Below are positions 23,630 through 36,105 of a DNA stretch of 64,000 bases, in pieces. The stretch spans positions 89,252,670 through 89,316,669 of the forward strand of contig OX352773.1 in NCBI GenBank assembly GCA_947095535.1, in the 5' to 3' direction. The position numbers were made by a program, and so were the translations under genes. The DNA comes from Poecilobothrus nobilitatus. Lineage: Eukaryota > Arthropoda > Insecta > Diptera > Dolichopodidae. The notes beneath the pieces are model-generated. The model searched no databases, was not told where the DNA came from, and saw only the letters and a program-made list of their open reading frames with translations. The first letter of the stretch is position 1; each line of letters starts with the position of its first letter.

Positions 23630-24750
23630 ATAAGATTAATAATGAGAAATATGTAAATATGTTAAGTTATTGTGTGTGAACCCTAATATAAAATTTTATG
23701 GTGGAATTAAAGATTAAAGAGCTCTAATTTGATAATTTTAAATTGTGAAATATGCCTCTTAGAATAGTTCTGTATTAATTTTATATATTTCATTTCACTA
23801 TTAAAAGTATCTAATGTACATTTAAAAATATTTCAGTAAGACTGAATATTAAAAAAATTTTTGTAATTAAAATACCCTTCAGATAGGAAAATCAATTTTT
23901 TTTTTTTAATATCATTTTAACAAGATTTTTTTTATTGTTTAATTAATTTTTTCCGCGTTTTTGCGCGATATGAATCCAAAACGATAGTGTATTTTTTTTA
24001 TTATATATATATACGTATGTACACATTAGAACATAATTTATAATTTTCAAATGTTTCATATTGAAACATAATTTTTTTTTTTTTTTAAATTATGTACAAG
24101 TAGGTACGTTTGTACAAATTGTAAAGCTATGAAAAATCTCTTCCCTATTGATCTTGTTATTTTTAATAGTTTTTCTTTTGACTTTATTTGATTACAAGTA
24201 GTATACGTACGAAACGGAGTACGATTTCAATTTAAAAACCAAAACTAATAAAAAAAAAAATTGAAAATAAAAAGATAAATAAGAATTGTACATTAAAAAT
24301 TATTTAAGAAAAACAAACAAAATATGTAAGGAAATTAAATTAAAAAAGTGGTTCATGTTGTTTTGAGTTGAGTAAGGTTGTATTAACTTCCAGAAAATTA
24401 ATGTAAAAATTTATTTGAAAAACTGTTTTTAATTCTTGATCAAATTTGTTTAACAGCATCAAAATTTTGATTTGATTTAATTACATACCATAAAAAATTA
24501 ACATTGAACATCTTAGAGCGTTTTTGAATAAATTAACAAAAAAATATCTATACCAGAGATTGTCAGCAAACTGGCTCCACACTCTGTTATTTAGAGCGCA
24601 CACTTGATTTTGGAAAAAAAAACTGTTTTAAAAGAAGATAGAGAATTTTTGAAGCAGAACAAATCAATTTATTTTTTTTTGCCCAAGTATTTAGTAACGT
24701 TTCAGTCCGTTATACTATTTATTTAATCCATATATTAACTAAAATAACTA
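23630..24750. other. AT-rich noncoding DNA
   Basis: No gene. Low-complexity runs near 23900, 24000-24020 (TA) and 24075. Confidence 0.55.
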
Positions 24751-24751
24751 A

Positions 24752-25470
24752 CTAAAAAATAATATCTCAAAAACTAAATTAATGATCGTAAGTAGAAAAA
24801 GAACATCTTATACTGCAGCAACAATTAAAATAAATAAACGTTCAATTAAGGGAGTCTTCACATACAAATGTATCGGATGCTCGTTACACGAGGAAAGGAA
24901 ATTAGATATCGAATTGAAACAGCAAGAAATGCATTTCGTAAGCACAAAAAAGTATTTTGCTGTCGTGAAATGAACTTGGGCCTTCGCTTACGATTCGTTA
25001 AATGCTTAGTTTGGTCTATACTCCTATATGGTATAGAAACATGGACCTTAAAAGTAAGAAAACTCAACAAACTCGAAACTTTCGAAATGTGGATCTACCG
25101 AAAAATGCTAAAAATATCGTGGACAGATCACATTACAAACGAAGAAGTTCTACGTAGAGCAAACACAGAAAGAGAATTACTTTTAAGGCTAAATAAAGAA
25201 AAAACATCCTACATATTTTAGGCATATTATGCGTGGAAATAAATACGAGCTACTTCAGTTAATAGTTCAAGGAAAAATTAAAGGAAAAAAAGGTATAGGA
25301 AGAAAACAATTAAAATGGTGGCGCAACATTAGAAACTGGATAGGCATCAGAAACATTGACGATTTAATCCATTCAGTTCACGCATCAAATCATCTTTAAG
25401 GATGTCGTTGCAAATATCATATAACCGCTAACCGCTAATAGTGATAGGCCGCAAAAGCAAAAAGAAGAAG
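24752..25470 (+). pseudogene. LINE reverse transcriptase C-terminal half, frameshifted
   Basis: The translation starts just past the palm (KTKLMIVSRK; then INKRSIKGVFTYKCIGC). It shifts frame near 24870-24880 and continues EIRYRIETARNAF, FVKCLVWSILLYGIETWTL and LETFEMWIYRKMLKISWTDH, ending that frame with a stop at 25219-25221. A second shift near 25190 leads to FRHIMRGNKYELLQL and GKIKGKKGIGRKQLKWW. This order is typical of a widespread insect LINE type often annotated as endonuclease-reverse transcriptase; I do not assign the clade firmly. The catalytic motif and everything upstream are absent. The 3' end runs into gaagaagaag-type sequence near 25470. It is a 5'-truncated dead copy. Confidence 0.85.
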
Positions 25471-27869
25471 TAAAAATTATTTTTAATATTGATTAAAAAT
25501 TGAATATGATTAATTTATCATTTTATTCCCTGTTTTCTTTAATATTGTTTCAATCGTGCTTCTCTCGTATCAGTTTTTTTATCTTTACATCCATAATTTT
25601 TTCAAATATTATAATAATTAAATATATCTTAGAAATATTTGTGTTATTATACTATCATATTCCACTCACAATTAAACAAAAAAACACAAATAAAATTTCG
25701 ATTGACACCTTTAATTTTTTTTTTTCTATTTTTTCTCATATTTTTTTTTTTTTTTTGTCTCACCCTAATTATGATTTAATTGATCATTTAAAGATAATTG
25801 AGTCATACTATATGATATCATTATTTTTACTTTTATAAATTTTTTTTTCTTTTTCTGAATTTATACATCATTTTCTGTCACATTCATTTTGCATTTATTT
25901 TTCTTTTTTTTATTTTTTTTTTAAAACAAAACTTATTACTTTTCTATCTCTTTCTGTCATTTTTCAAAATGAAATTATCATTATTAAATAGTAGATAGGG
26001 GCTAAGAAAAGAAAAAAATTCAAATGAAAAGGCAATATTTGTTCTTTTTCTTTCTTTTTCTAATGGAAGTGTCTGAAAAACACAATATATATATACATAT
26101 GTATATTTTTCTTAATATTCATTTATATACATATATTTTTCAATAAAAAAAGAAAATTGTCAGTTTTATCGTCCGAAACGAAAATAACATAAAAAATGTC
26201 ATCCTGACTTTAATAGTACTTTATCTTAAATGCATTTCATTTAAGATAATATAATGATTTATACATAAATATCTATGAATAAATATATTTAGAAAATAAA
26301 ATCTATATTGCATAGCAGAACATGCATAACAATACAAATAAGTAACATACAAAATATCTATTATTAATAAAATAATTTGTCATTTCCAGTTCGAAAATGT
26401 TTTTTGTTCCTAAACTATTTCTTAGACGAAAGGTTCTATAGAGAGTTGTCGCATTTAACACTGCTTTCCATAGTTCTTTGTTAGGCATTTACTAACAAAT
26501 TATTAAGAATTTCAGAGAAGTATCATTTCAAAATCCATAAAAAAAACTGTTATGTGAACTTGGTTTGTAGGTTATTTTACATATTCGTCCACGTTCCAGA
26601 ATTCTCGATAATATTTTCGTGATTTCAATCTCTAGGAGAATGTGGTGTTCTCCAAAAGAGTAACTATAATTTCCATTCTCCTACCAAATTCACTTTTTAT
26701 ATAATACTCGAACATGGTTATAATTATGTCAAAATATCTTTAGTGAATTTAAATAAATTACTATGACCACATAAAATAGATTTTTGATTATTATACTGGT
26801 ATATACAAACTATTATTGTTTCATTATTTTATTTTACATTAGAAACTTTCCTCAAAAAACAGTTAACATCTTTGAAATCTTTTTCTAACGGTATATATTT
26901 TATAGAATGCATTTATTTGTTACATGTAGTGTAGTTTCATTGTTTTTTTATTGTTTTTTATTTTTTAAATGTCGCCATATTTTCTTAATATAATCTAGAA
27001 CCAGTCACCTCATATTAAATTATAATATCCAGTATTTTTTGCACAATACTGTAAAGTAATTCTACTTATTACAATGACCATTGTCTTTATTCTTCTTCTT
27101 GTCTATACCTTTTTCATTTATATTGCAAGTTCATAATTTTGAACTTTATAGCAATTTCAAAGTATTAAAAACAAAAAAAAAAACAAAAAATAGAAATAAA
27201 AAATTGCAATATTCGCTTATCACAATTTGCCGCAAAATAAAAAAGATGGCGTTACATTTAACTTCAATTTAATATTTTCAATTTTTTTTTTTTTTGTTTT
27301 TCTTCACTTCTTAAAAGACACTCATTAGTTCATCATCAGTCCAATTTTTCTTTACTTTCTAATTTATTTTTATTATTTTTATTGCTATTTTGTTAAATGA
27401 TACTCGATAAAAAAAATTGTCAAAGAGGAAAAGATTTTTCAAACTTTTGTATATACATTCAACCGATCTTAGAGACAAATTGTCAAAAAAAGAAAAGACG
27501 AGTAAATAGTTAAATTTCTTATATCACTTCAAAGAAAAAAACTTATCAAAAAGAAAAAAAAACTTCCCAGACCAGATTTCATACTTCTTTTAAAAACAAA
27601 TAATATATTCGTATATACGTTATACACTACACCTAAACAAATTTATTTAAGTTCGCTATAGTTTAATAATAAACAATTTACAAAGTGAAAGATTCCCAAA
27701 TATCTTTCTCCGAAAAAAAAAACCAGTATCTTCTACATAATATAATCCAAAACAGTTTTTTTTTTTTCCTGTTTTATAAAAGATTATATGGTTCTTTTTT
27801 TACCTTTACATAATTATAATATTATATCTTATTAAAAATAATTTGAAATCAGATCATGTCGAATTATGT
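25471..27869. other. AT-rich noncoding DNA
   Basis: No gene. The frame 25500-25838 (112 codons) is Phe/Ile/Ser-rich and arises from T-rich sequence. A 12-bp perfect inverted repeat (ttatcttaaatg) lies at 26221-26249. The frame 26303-26488 on the minus strand is unrecognised. T runs occur near 25735, 25905, 27285 and 27755. Confidence 0.55.
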
Positions 27870-28380
27870 GGCTTGTGAAAATTCGTTTGATGTGCGAACA
27901 TCGTGAATGTGGAACCATCTCCAACCTCATGTTTTCACCAGAATTGGTGATGATTACATTTACAACGTGCAATTAGTCAAGGTGAATATTAACAACTTTT
28001 CACACAATCTGCCTCGCAATTTGAAATCAATTTTCATTCCCTATAACTCAGCTTTCTTTGACCAAGCAGTACATGAGTACTAAAGTACTTGAGTAATCAT
28101 AGTACTTGAGTACTCATGGTAATAGAGTACTTGACTAACCTATTGTTTGGTCAAAAAATGTAAATGGTGTTTAGTGGCTTAAAATTCCACAAACTCATGG
28201 AGGACTTATGCTCGTTTCACTCCTCTATAGTGTCTTTCAATGATTCCCATCTACGCTCACAAAAAAAAAAAAAAAAACATAAATTAATTATTGATGCAAT
28301 CGGTGCAATCTGCAGTACATATTTTTCCATAAAACTTTGTTATGTGAAAGGAACTTATATTATCCTTAGTCAATAATAAA
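27870..28380 (+). repeat. dispersed repeat R4, copy 2, with an agtact-rich insert
   Basis: The outer parts match 16630-17110 (see that copy). Between them lies a stretch in which agtacttgagta/gagtact recurs about five times (28068-28135), giving several overlapping small palindromes. An A run at 28260-28276 interrupts the right part. The 70-codon frame at 28164-28376 spans this A run and is not credible as a gene. Confidence 0.5.
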
Positions 28381-29540
28381 TAGAGAAAAAAAAAATTAAG
28401 TGAACCTATAGAAATTTTTCTGAATTTATTTATATTAAGTGTGTGAATATAATTGCATTATTGATGCAGCAGCAAAAACATCAGTATATAGCAGTAGTAT
28501 CATCATCAACAATATCATATTAACATCATTATATCTAATAATTAGCACAATGAAAACATAAAAACAGAATTAGTAAGCAAAAAATAGAAAATTAGAAAAT
28601 ATTGATGGTTAGGAGGGAAAATATAAAAGTATGGAAACAAGGAAAAAATACACTAAAATTAAATTGACCTTATTAAAATTGATGTAGAGAATGACATTAT
28701 CTTAGTCTTTTTCTAGAACATTTCACATCATCAGACTAATACCTAAAAAAAATACAATTATTATAAAATTAGAAATTAGAAAGTCATTTGTAATCTTTGG
28801 TGGCAACTCTTAAATTAGATTTCACCAATAAAACAATATAAAAATGTAAAATATTTTTGAGAAGAAGTTCCAATTTTCAGAACAATTTCCTAGCGTTAGA
28901 AGATAAAATGATATTAAATAAAATTTTAAAATTATTATAAGCTAATAAATCATAAATGTGTGTGGATATTAAAAGTTATGAATTTTATGAAGTTTTTTTT
29001 ACTTTTTTTTTCGAAAAAATGTCTAGACTCATGAAAATTTCGTTAATAAAACGTTAAAAGGCTTTTATTTTCAAATTTAATACATAACTTCAAAATAATT
29101 TATGATTTTCTCCTATTTATTTTCTCCTATAATTTCCCTTTAAAAAATTAAATTTAAAAAATGCTAAATTTAGAAGAAAAAAAAAACAAAACAAGAAGTT
29201 CGAATCGAAATTCCGTATAACAACCTTTTAATGTTTCGAATTTCTTTTTTTCATATATTTAAAATGCCGTAATATTCGTATTACTTTTTTGTTTACTAAA
29301 CCTATTTAACAATAAAGCTGCTTTTTGTTTTAGAAGTTATCTAAATTCATTTTATTATTTTTTAACAGTTTCAAGTTCGCCCTTTATACGTTGATAGTAA
29401 GTCCTCAAAACAATAATTAACAGAATAAATCGAAAAAATTCTAAATATTGGACAAAAAATATTTATTAGAGGTGAATTTAGTTTTATATTTATATTTATA
29501 AATCATTCTTCTTTCTTAAATTATGATGGTGTTAGAAAGC
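28381..29540. other. AT-rich noncoding DNA
   Basis: No gene or repeat recognised. Short stretches near 28460-28530 have cag/atc trinucleotide character. Confidence 0.55.
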
Positions 29541-29559
29541 TTACTCAGCCATAATTAGC

Positions 29560-30050
29560 TCACACTACGAAAAATCTGCCTATACATAAGAAATAAATTC
29601 CGCTTGAGAACAAATAATAAATTAACCCTCTACTGGGTATCTCGACACCTAGGTATAGGGGGAAATGAGGAAGTGGATCAAGTTATAAAAGAAGAAACTC
29701 CCTTTACAGGTTCAGAACCAGAACCTTTTTCTGGCATAGATAAACATAAATTAAAAGAACCACTAAATACTGCCGATGTAAACTATGAAATGATAAATCC
29801 GGGCTTAGACAATCTAAGAAGCTTGTGGGAAATTATAACTAGAAAATATATGATAAAATAATAGGATTCAGTAAAAATAAACTGAAAATTCTAACAAGAT
29901 TCCTGTCGAGACACTGTCGGCTGAAGAGACACTTAAAGAAAATTGGAATAGAAAATGATGGTACATACAGATTCTGTCAAGAAGAAGAAGAAACTCTAGG
30001 CTACATACTCAAAAACTGCGGAGCTTTTACTTACCAAAAAGGCTCCACAT
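29560..30050 (+). pseudogene. LINE RNase H domain and C-terminal zinc-finger-like relic
   Basis: The open frame 29604-29861 reads LTLYWVSRHLGIGGNEEVDQ, the end of an RNase H domain. The usual motif is a VPGHxGIxGNExAD-type block, with the last catalytic aspartate retained here. After a frame change near 29860 it continues LSRHCRLKRHLKKIGIEN, YRFCQEEEETLGYILKNCGA, the Cys/His-rich tail of LINEs with RNase H such as the R1/I/LOA types. In this tail the first Cys of the CRFC pair and the usual His before the last Cys are both Tyr. It breaks off near 30030 before the true 3' end. A related 3' piece is at 57690. Confidence 0.8.
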
Positions 30051-30084
30051 TTAATCCTTTTCCTTGAATATTATACTAATGGTT

Positions 30085-30540
30085 TTTATTTAAGGGTTAA
30101 TATAGGATATAAGCGTATATCCCATAGTTCAAAAGTATAATGAATTTGCCTATACATTTTTGATGCCTTAAAGTAGCCAAGCTAGATATAGACTCAAGTG
30201 TATGAATCGGATTGGAATCGAATTCTGAGTCGATTAACCCATAACGATAGTCTGTCCGCACGATAACTCGAAAAATAATCTAGCTATGATTCTTAAATTT
30301 TTTCCACTTCCTTTTTCTTAAATTGTTAGTTTCTCTATCCAGCAAGTTCGGCCGGAGAGTTCGAGTGGCTGCCATACAACTTCTTTCTTTATATGAAAAT
30401 AACTCAATTTAAATAAAGCTAAACAGGTATCTGATATTTTCTAAAAGATGATCAAGTTTTATAGAAACAGAATATATTATGTATATACGGGTATTCTAGA
30501 ATAGAACAGTCTACTCTACACTCTTCCTAGGTTTTAATAA
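30085..30540 (-). repeat. dispersed repeat R1, copy 2
   Basis: On the minus strand it reads gaagagtgtagagtagactg, atacccgtatatac, ataaaacttgatcatctttta, gagttattttcatataaag, ggttaatcgactcagaattc, cacttgagtctatatctagc and an atgggatata end. The middle has two segments absent from copy 1: a tctccggccgaacttgc block and an aatttaagaaaaaggaagtg block. Unlike copy 1 it is not split by a SINE. Confidence 0.65.
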
Positions 30541-31694
30541 AATTGAAAATTTTCACCAATTTTTCACTAGTTCGAATTAATTTTAGTAAAAGTTCGAATT
30601 CATATCACTTTTATATTAAAAATTTAAGAAACTTTACAAAATATAGAACATAAAAATAATAAAAGTCATTTTATGACTGTGTCTTTTTTTGTTGTTAATA
30701 AAACCCGTAGCAGCATCTCACAGAATAAAAAAAAAAAAAAAGATAATGTTACATCACAATAAAACTGAATTTCCCAATTTTACACTGAAATTGTGATTTT
30801 ATTTTTATTTTTCTTTTTTTCGAACTTTTCATACATTTTATTGCAATTTTTAAAGAATTTTTATTAATATTTTCAAATGAAAACATTTTTCTTTTAACTT
30901 TGAATTTTATAGAATTTAAAAAATTTTTCAATATAAAAAATACATATATAAATTTTATTTATACATGATAAAAAAAAACATAACATTTTTGTTTTTATTA
31001 TTTTTAACCATGTAATTAACAAATTTGAAGGTATCTTAAATTTTAAAGGCTTGTAAAAGTTTTGAAAAGAAAAGCATTTATAATTTTTTTCAAAAATTTT
31101 ATAATCAAAAAAAATTATTCAAATTCTATATTTTATATTAAAGTTTTTGAATAATTTTGAAAAAAAAAACAAAATAATTTATTAGTTTCACTTTGTTTTA
31201 TCGAGACTTTGTCAACTCTTAAATACCCAACCCAAAAAACTCTTATTGTGTTCAAAATAGAATATACTATCCCTCTGCTTATAATACCTACTATTTTTTT
31301 AACTCTTCATTACTTTTAAAATAAAATATTGTACGGGTATAAATTAAAAAATTTAAACTTTCCCAGCTGATTCGAACCTATCACCAACTCGTTATTAATC
31401 TAAATCTTTACCAATATCGCCATATATAGCAATTTTTCTTTAAAATCCATTTTAAAGAAAATTTTTCCATTCATTGAATTTAACTATACACAAATTACTT
31501 ACAGTTATATTTGCAGAAGTATTTGCATCTATCCTATTATTATATTGTCGACAGATACAAAAACACCAAAAAAACTGGAATTTTGTTTGAAACATTTGTA
31601 GATGTAAAATAGCTATCCGAAGTTTTGATCGGATCTCAACCAAAAACAATAAGGAACCTACAAAATAATACAAGAATATGTTCTGTTAATTATT
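30541..31694. other. AT-rich noncoding DNA
   Basis: No gene recognised. Minus-strand frames 30749-30931 (Lys/Phe-rich) and 31452-31673 have no family resemblance. A gtacgggtataaa motif at 31331 could be a stray R1 end. Confidence 0.5.
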
Positions 31695-31865
31695 TCCATT
31701 ATTCTGTTAATTTCTGACGGACGGACAAACGGACTAATCGACTAATTTTTCGATTCTGAACTAATTCATAGACTTGAGTCTGTATCTACAGGGTTTATTT
31801 CGATGTGTTAGAAACGAAAAGTAATTTTAATATATTCGGGACTATTGCACGGGTATAAAAATTAG
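31695..31865 (+). repeat. dispersed repeat R1, 3' fragment
   Basis: It reads gacggacggacaaacggact, taatcgac, cgattctgaac, gacttgagtctgtatct, ttcgatgtgttagaaacg and gcacgggtataaaaatt. The first four blocks match R1 copy 2. The end is the classic fly-type gggtataaaa finish. Confidence 0.65.
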
Positions 31866-32216
31866 TTAGTTGCAGAACCTCTATTTTATGTAGTTCCACG
31901 TGTTTACTAAATTACAGCCTTCAAAATTTAATATTTTTGATTCATATATAAACACAACGCTACCAGGGCCTCGTGTAAATTTTTCATAATCAAGCTGAGA
32001 TATTATATTTTTACATTTGTTAACAGGATTTTTTAATTATGCACGACTTATTTAAAAGTGAAGAAAACGTTTGTTGATTTCCCACAATTCAGAAAATGCA
32101 GAAAATATTTTCTTCTTTAAAAAAAATTTACAAACTTTGATGTTAATGTGGTCATAGTTCTAGAATGCATTTACATTAGCACTTGAGGGCCTTTAAAAAT
32201 TGACGCCATATATTTT
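31866..32216 (+). repeat. dispersed repeat R2, fragment
   Basis: The blocks atgtagttccacgtgtttac, aaattacagccttcaaaa, tattatatttttacatttgt, gttaacaggattttttaatt and the tttttt tail follow the order of R2 copy 1. It begins directly after the R1 end, so R1 and R2 pieces are joined here. Confidence 0.5.
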
Positions 32217-32421
32217 ACTGCTTTTATTTTAGTTTTTTTTTTCGTGCATTTCTCTGCCACATAAATGTGAACAGGAAATTACACAGCTTTTCGTGTTCAG
32301 GCGTGGCTGTAAATGTCGTAAGGGGGAATAATTCTTACGACGTTTGTGGGGTTCGAACCCACACTCCCTCGGTGTTTACGGCGTATTTTACACCAACTTA
32401 CCAACTAGGTCACCGAAGCCC
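32217..32421 (-). mobile_element. tRNA-derived SINE (SINE-A), copy 4
   Basis: It reads in reverse complement: T-rich tail at 32229-32242, tctctgccacataaatgtg, gaaattacacag, caggcgtggctgtaaatgtc, cttacgac, gttcgaacccacac, ctccctcggtgtttacggcg and ccaactaggtcaccga. The head ends at about 32421. The sequence tatatttt occurs at 32209-32216 and 32422-32429, a likely 8-bp target duplication. It inserted at the end of an R2 fragment. Confidence 0.88.
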
Positions 32422-32429
32422 TATATTTT

Positions 32430-34339
32430 GTATTCTGTAAATAAATATGGACAAACAGACACAGCTCTAAAAACTAAAATATTAAAATTTATGATCATAG
32501 AATAATTAATTTTTTGTTCGAAAAACATTTCATTATTCGAAAAAAAAATCAAGACCATTGTTTATAAACAAGAATTAGTCGAAATATCATTTAAAATTCA
32601 AATTTTTCCAATATAATTTAATTAAAGATAAAACTAACAGCTGAATAGAATGGAGTGATTAGAGTGATAATCTCTTATTCGAAGTATTAGGTTTTCAATA
32701 AAAGTGAAAACTTATTTATGTGATTTTTGACCTGATTTAACTAACAGAAAGAAAACAGATTTAAGAAATTCAACATGTGATCTTATAATAACTGCCTCAA
32801 ATAGCGATTGAATGCGAGTTTACTAAGATCAATTCTAGTAATTAAAACATATTTCAATTTTTTTTTATCTATTATCAACATCTCTCTTTTCGCTGTTTCG
32901 CTGTAAACCTCTTCTTGTTCTAACATGTATCTGTTATATAAATAGGGTCATCATTCTAACCTTTAAACAAATACAACAAGCAATAAAATCTTACACAAAA
33001 CACATCGACGAATGTTCTGTGCTATTGAGGAGGTTAAATATATTGCAAATTTAAAATACAAAAGATTCATATCGGAATGGTTTGAAATAATAACAGAACA
33101 TCCAGCATTGAAGGATTTCACTTTCTATAATCAAAACTAAAAGCTACTATCAAGTTGTTTTTGTCAAATATTATAAACATGTCCTCTAAATCTAAAAATT
33201 CTTTAATATTTTTAAAATGAAATTCTTAAATATTCAAAAACTTTAACTGCACTCAAATTCTATTTTATAAAAATCTAAAATTATATATTAAACTTTTTTT
33301 TTCTATTTCTTTCTTTTTCTTCATCTCTTTTCCCCTCTCTTTTTTTTTCTCGTATACTTTAATTGCACAATCTATTTAACTAATATTCTTTCAATAATCG
33401 AGTTCAATAAACTGTAAATGACTAAAATTACAAATCACTTTATATTTAAATAGAACATTATCTGTATATATTCATATTCACATGTATACCGTTATTATTT
33501 CTTGGCTCCATTTTGCCGTTATAATATGTAGCTAAATATAAGTAGTATAACGTTTTATGACTGAAAACAAAAACAACAAGAGAAAACAAAACAAAATTTT
33601 CAAATAAAAGTTCTATAGAAGGCAAGAAACATTGCCAACTGCATTTTCTTTTAGTGATTTATTTAAGCGTTTTTGCATTTAGGCAACCAAAAAAAAAAAA
33701 TGGAGGTTTTAAATGTATTTTCTATATCTTAAAATATTTACATATGTATATCTATATCAAATTATACATAATTATTTGTATAGTAATGTAATAAAAAGGA
33801 TTAACTTCGAAAATACATTAAGTTATTGTATAGATAAATGCATTTCGAAGAATTTTATTACTTAGAAGAGATACACGGTAAACTTTTTTATAAGAGTAAA
33901 AATAAAACAAAAATAAAAGAAAATAATAAGCTTTCTTTTATTTCGAGGCTAAAATAAATTAATCTTATTATGTAAATTATCTTTATTTACTATAATTTTC
34001 TACAATCTACAGAATATACATACATCTATGTATGTACTCGTATATAAAAATTATCCAAAAAATCTTCTTAACAACTTAACTTTTCTGAGATCAAAAAAAA
34101 AAAAAAGAAAAAATAATACGTGCCTATAACTAATATATATGTATATGTTATTATTATATAATTTCTTAACAGATTCATTTAAGTAGGCATTAAAATAAAA
34201 TACCATTTAAAAGAAGTGTTGAATTTGCCGGCTTCAAGATACAACTAAAAAACAATTTTGGCAAACCATTCAAAAATTTATAAAATATCAGTTTTGTTTT
34301 AAAAAGTGCGAAAAAATCGAAAAATGTTGTTTTTGTTTT
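32430..34339. other. AT-rich noncoding DNA
   Basis: No established gene. A short plus-strand frame (33012-33140, 42 codons) stands out for ordinary amino-acid composition and is described as a finding. T-rich runs lie near 33298 and 33340, and an A run near 34093. Confidence 0.5.
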
Positions 34340-34344
34340 TTAGA

Positions 34345-35210
34345 ACATTTTCAAACAATTTTTGAAAATTTTTTTCTATTAGTTTCACTCTGTCCGTCTG
34401 AGCATCCGTCCGTTCGTATGCCCGTTCTTTTATCTGTCCGTTCCTCCGTCTGTTTACAAAATTTCTCCATAGGTCTCTTTAACTTAATTAATGTTGTAGA
34501 ATAACTATTTTTATGTACCGCCACCAATTACAAAGCTACAGCGTCTGCTACAGCATTATACATTTTTTTTTTAATTTACTGTTATGTGAAAACAAAATTA
34601 GAGATCAAAAATTGAAAATTTGCAATTTTTAAACACCTGTAACTTTTAGGCACCAAATTTTCGTTGATAAGACATAAAAAATTAAAGTTCCGATATTATA
34701 TTTTTACACGTTTTAACGACTCTCCTAATTTTATAGGATTAAGGAGTTGTGGCCCCTCAAAATTGAAAAAAAAGTTATTATCTATTTTCAAATACATGAT
34801 AGAAACTTGAACATTTGAGAAAAGAAAGTTTTTTCAGCATTTCTATAAGTTACTCCTGAAATGTTTTTGTACTTTCCCCTGTTTAGGAGCTATTAGGAAT
34901 AAAAAATTTATTATTTTTTAAAAGGTTTAAGTCTGTAACTTAGGCACCTGAAATAATTTTTCAAAGTTAAACGAAAATATTTAAACTCTAACATAATATT
35001 TTACATAATATGCTAACAACTTTTCATAATTACAAAGCGTTTCTTTAAAACTAAAAAAACTGCCCTTCACAATTTTTCATACATATAAAACTCCAAGAAA
35101 ACTTTTTGGTGCAAGTTACAATTTCCAATCTGTTCTTATTGTGTTTTGTAAAATGTGCTTCTTAAAAACCCTTGTTTTGTATTCTGCCCTTTTTTTTTTA
35201 AATTATTAAA
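34345..35210 (+). repeat. dispersed repeat R2, copy 3
   Basis: It is collinear with copy 1: ctattagtttcactctgtcc, a row of ccgt/cgtcc motifs to 34450, aatgttgtagaa, attacaaagctacag, taggcacc, tattttacacgttttaacg, ccctgtttaggagctattag, ctgtaacttaggcacctg and attctgccc ending in a T run. One part of the middle (taggcacc plus aaaattgaaaatttgc) appears twice, so this copy has an internal duplication. Confidence 0.7.
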
Positions 35211-35994
35211 AATATCAATACATTATTAATACAAAACTTATTTACAGTTAAAAGTTACAATGATATTGAAAATTTTAAATCATAATTTAAAAAATAAAAA
35301 AAAAAGGAAAAATCCATTAATAGATTTCAATTTTTTTATAAATACAATTTATAAAAAAATAAAAATTTAAATTGTTAATGTAAAGATATAATTTATAAAT
35401 AATTCAATGTCTGCTGACCCTGGCATTCATACATATATGTTATGTGTATATTGTACGAAAATTATTCTGAAAGATATTATACTTTAAAAATTTGACACCA
35501 CTTAGTTTCGAATATTTTCAGAATAGGAATAATAATTTGTTAACGGTTCCATAATTAATTTTGCATAATCATATAACGATATTCATAAATATATTATGAA
35601 AAGTTATACAAACCATTTTTTAAATAAAAAAAAAGGATTATATATATATGCGTCCAGAGCATTTCATTTATCACTTAATAAAAACGGCAACATAAATCGT
35701 TAATTCATGTACAAAAAATGTAATCTATTACTTTTACAAATGATTTTATGATGCCAATTAATTTTTTTTTTTAATAAGTTCTTCATAGTTTTTGTTATTT
35801 AAGTTTTTTATTTTTTGAAAAGACCAATACAACATTTTGATACGTTAATTCAATTATAATTAAATGGCTTAAAATCTGAAGAAATTTTATAATACTTCTT
35901 ACTGATAATAAAAATTTTTTTTTAATTAAATATGAAAAATTTTTTTTAAAAATGTAGAAATTGTTATACTTATGGAAAATCAGATTACTATACA
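35211..35994. other. AT-rich noncoding DNA
   Basis: Nothing recognised. The minus-strand frame 35795-35995 is Lys/Phe/Leu/Ile-rich and unsupported. Confidence 0.5.
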
Positions 35995-35995
35995 T

Positions 35996-36105
35996 GAGGC
36001 TTAAGAGACGATTAGATATAGCGGAAAGAGACTATTAGATATAGCGGAAGATTCCTCAAGAGGCTTAAAAAGAGACGTTTAGATATAGAGAGAACTACAG
36101 ATTTC
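35996..36105 (+). repeat. short tandem repeat, agagac-ttagatatag unit
   Basis: The unit agagacgattagatatagcgg starts at about 36004, recurs at 36027 and, diverged, at 36071. The lead-in gaggcttaa is present at 35996 and 36060. This suggests duplication of a 64-bp block that itself held two copies of the short unit. Confidence 0.7.

Noticed and set aside
25500..25838. 112-codon frame
   Set aside because: T-rich low-complexity sequence; long only because T-rich codons avoid stops.
28164..28376. 70-codon frame with a Lys run
   Set aside because: It spans an A homopolymer inside repeat R4.
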